Source: Cryptomeria japonica
Taxonomy: Eukaryota > Streptophyta > Pinopsida > Cupressales > Cupressaceae
Direction: 5' to 3'
Assembly: GCF_030272615.1 (NCBI RefSeq)
Contig: NC_081411.1
Coordinates: 217,390,154-217,447,653 of the forward strand
DNA length: 57,500 nt
Shown here: one piece after another, positions 57,141 to 57,500 of the stretch
How the letters are laid out: every line of letters begins with the position of its first letter
Position numbering within the stretch: the first letter of the stretch is position 1
Notes under the pieces: generated by a model
The model's input: the letters and a program-made list of their open reading frames with translations, nothing else
What the model was told of the DNA's origin: nothing
The model's database searches: none
Translations under genes and position numbers: made by a program

Positions 57141-57500
57141 CTACAAACTAAACTGAAATTTCTAATAAACTTCTGGTAGAAGCTAGCCAATCCATTAATG
57201 ATCTTACCTCTCCAATTCTTTCTAGTGTAGGCCATTCAATAATTGCTCTTACCTTCTCAGGGTCCATCTTCAATCCATCCACAAATATCACAAATCCCAA
57301 ATAGACTAACTCTTCCTTCATGAAATTGCACTTCTTGATATTTATCAGCAACTTCTCTTCTCGCAACCTCTGTAAAACTTGTCACAAATGCAACATATGT
57401 TCTTCCTTTGTCTTACAAAAAATTAAGATGTCATCAAAGTATACAATCACAAACTTACCCAAGAATTTCTTTAATACCTCATTCATCAACCTTATGAAAT
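57141..57500 (-). pseudogene. Reverse transcriptase C-terminal part, cut by window end
   Basis: The minus strand from the window edge reads a palm fragment with [11 protein letters not shown] (catalytic F/YxDD, about 57450), then LLINIKKCNFMKEELVYLGF and DPEKVRAIIEWPT, and after a frame change GLASFYQKFIRNFS. The rest of RT, protease and gag lie beyond 57500. Confidence 0.85.

Larger units (their letters stand above)
53563..57500 (-). mobile_element. Chromovirus (Ty3/gypsy), minus strand, with foreign ORF in integrase; cut by window end
   Basis: Reading down from 57500: end of RT, RNase H, integrase zinc-finger region, then a ~2-kb block unlike any pol domain, then integrase C-terminus and chromodomain, ending at TGA 53563-53565. 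The sequence type differs from the chromovirus at 34302-38588, so it is another lineage member. Frames change twice and many TAG/TGA codons occur. The 5' part lies beyond the window. Confidence 0.82.

Overview
The window looks like nuclear DNA of a seed plant, perhaps a gymnosperm (low confidence). The evidence is an L1-type LINE with a C-terminal RNase H, plant chromoviruses with kilobase-sized LTRs, decayed Ty1/copia copies, primer-binding sites for initiator tRNA-Met, and fragments of plant nuclear genes (AP2/AINTEGUMENTA-like, importin-alpha, PPR) with intron-like gaps. It is AT-rich, gene-poor and dominated by nested, decayed transposable elements. I found one small open frame that may be a live gene (8545-9009, +). 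I found no rRNA or tRNA gene, CRISPR array or bacterial feature.

Layout. 1-6642: 5' part of a minus-strand LTR element with a 4.14-kb LTR (2503-6642), a PBS and at least 2.5 kb of apparently non-coding interior. 6643-8440: AT-rich DNA with a degenerate TTAGGTGATAAGG-type repeat. 8545-9009: small unknown protein with two similar halves. 9245-21530: a minus-strand unit bounded by ~190-bp LTRs and a 7-bp direct repeat. It has a PBS but no recognisable pol, and carries AP2 and importin-alpha gene fragments. Its right LTR is split by a 2.2-kb retroposon with a 9-bp target duplication. 21531-27476: very AT-rich, with dispersed repeats and a pair of inverted telomere-like tracts. 27477-33780: a complete but dead LINE (+). 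33781-41911: a 5'-incomplete chromovirus (+) with a 3.25-kb 3' LTR. 42285-42475: PPR fragment. 42342-50401: two tandem ~4.0-kb units, each holding a deleted copia relic whose RT segment is inverted. 50402-53562: repeats and AT-rich DNA. 53563-57500: minus-strand chromovirus, cut by the window edge, in which the catalytic core of integrase is replaced by a ~1.8-kb unknown reading frame.

The parts form no pathway; the coherence is historical. Elements inserted into one another (retroposon in LTR, LINE in the A-rich leader region), a copia relic was rearranged and then duplicated in tandem, and reading frames died mostly by C-to-T or G-to-A changes to stop codons with few frameshifts. The two most unusual objects are the LTR-bounded unit carrying host-gene fragments and the unknown ORF embedded in the right-hand chromovirus integrase.
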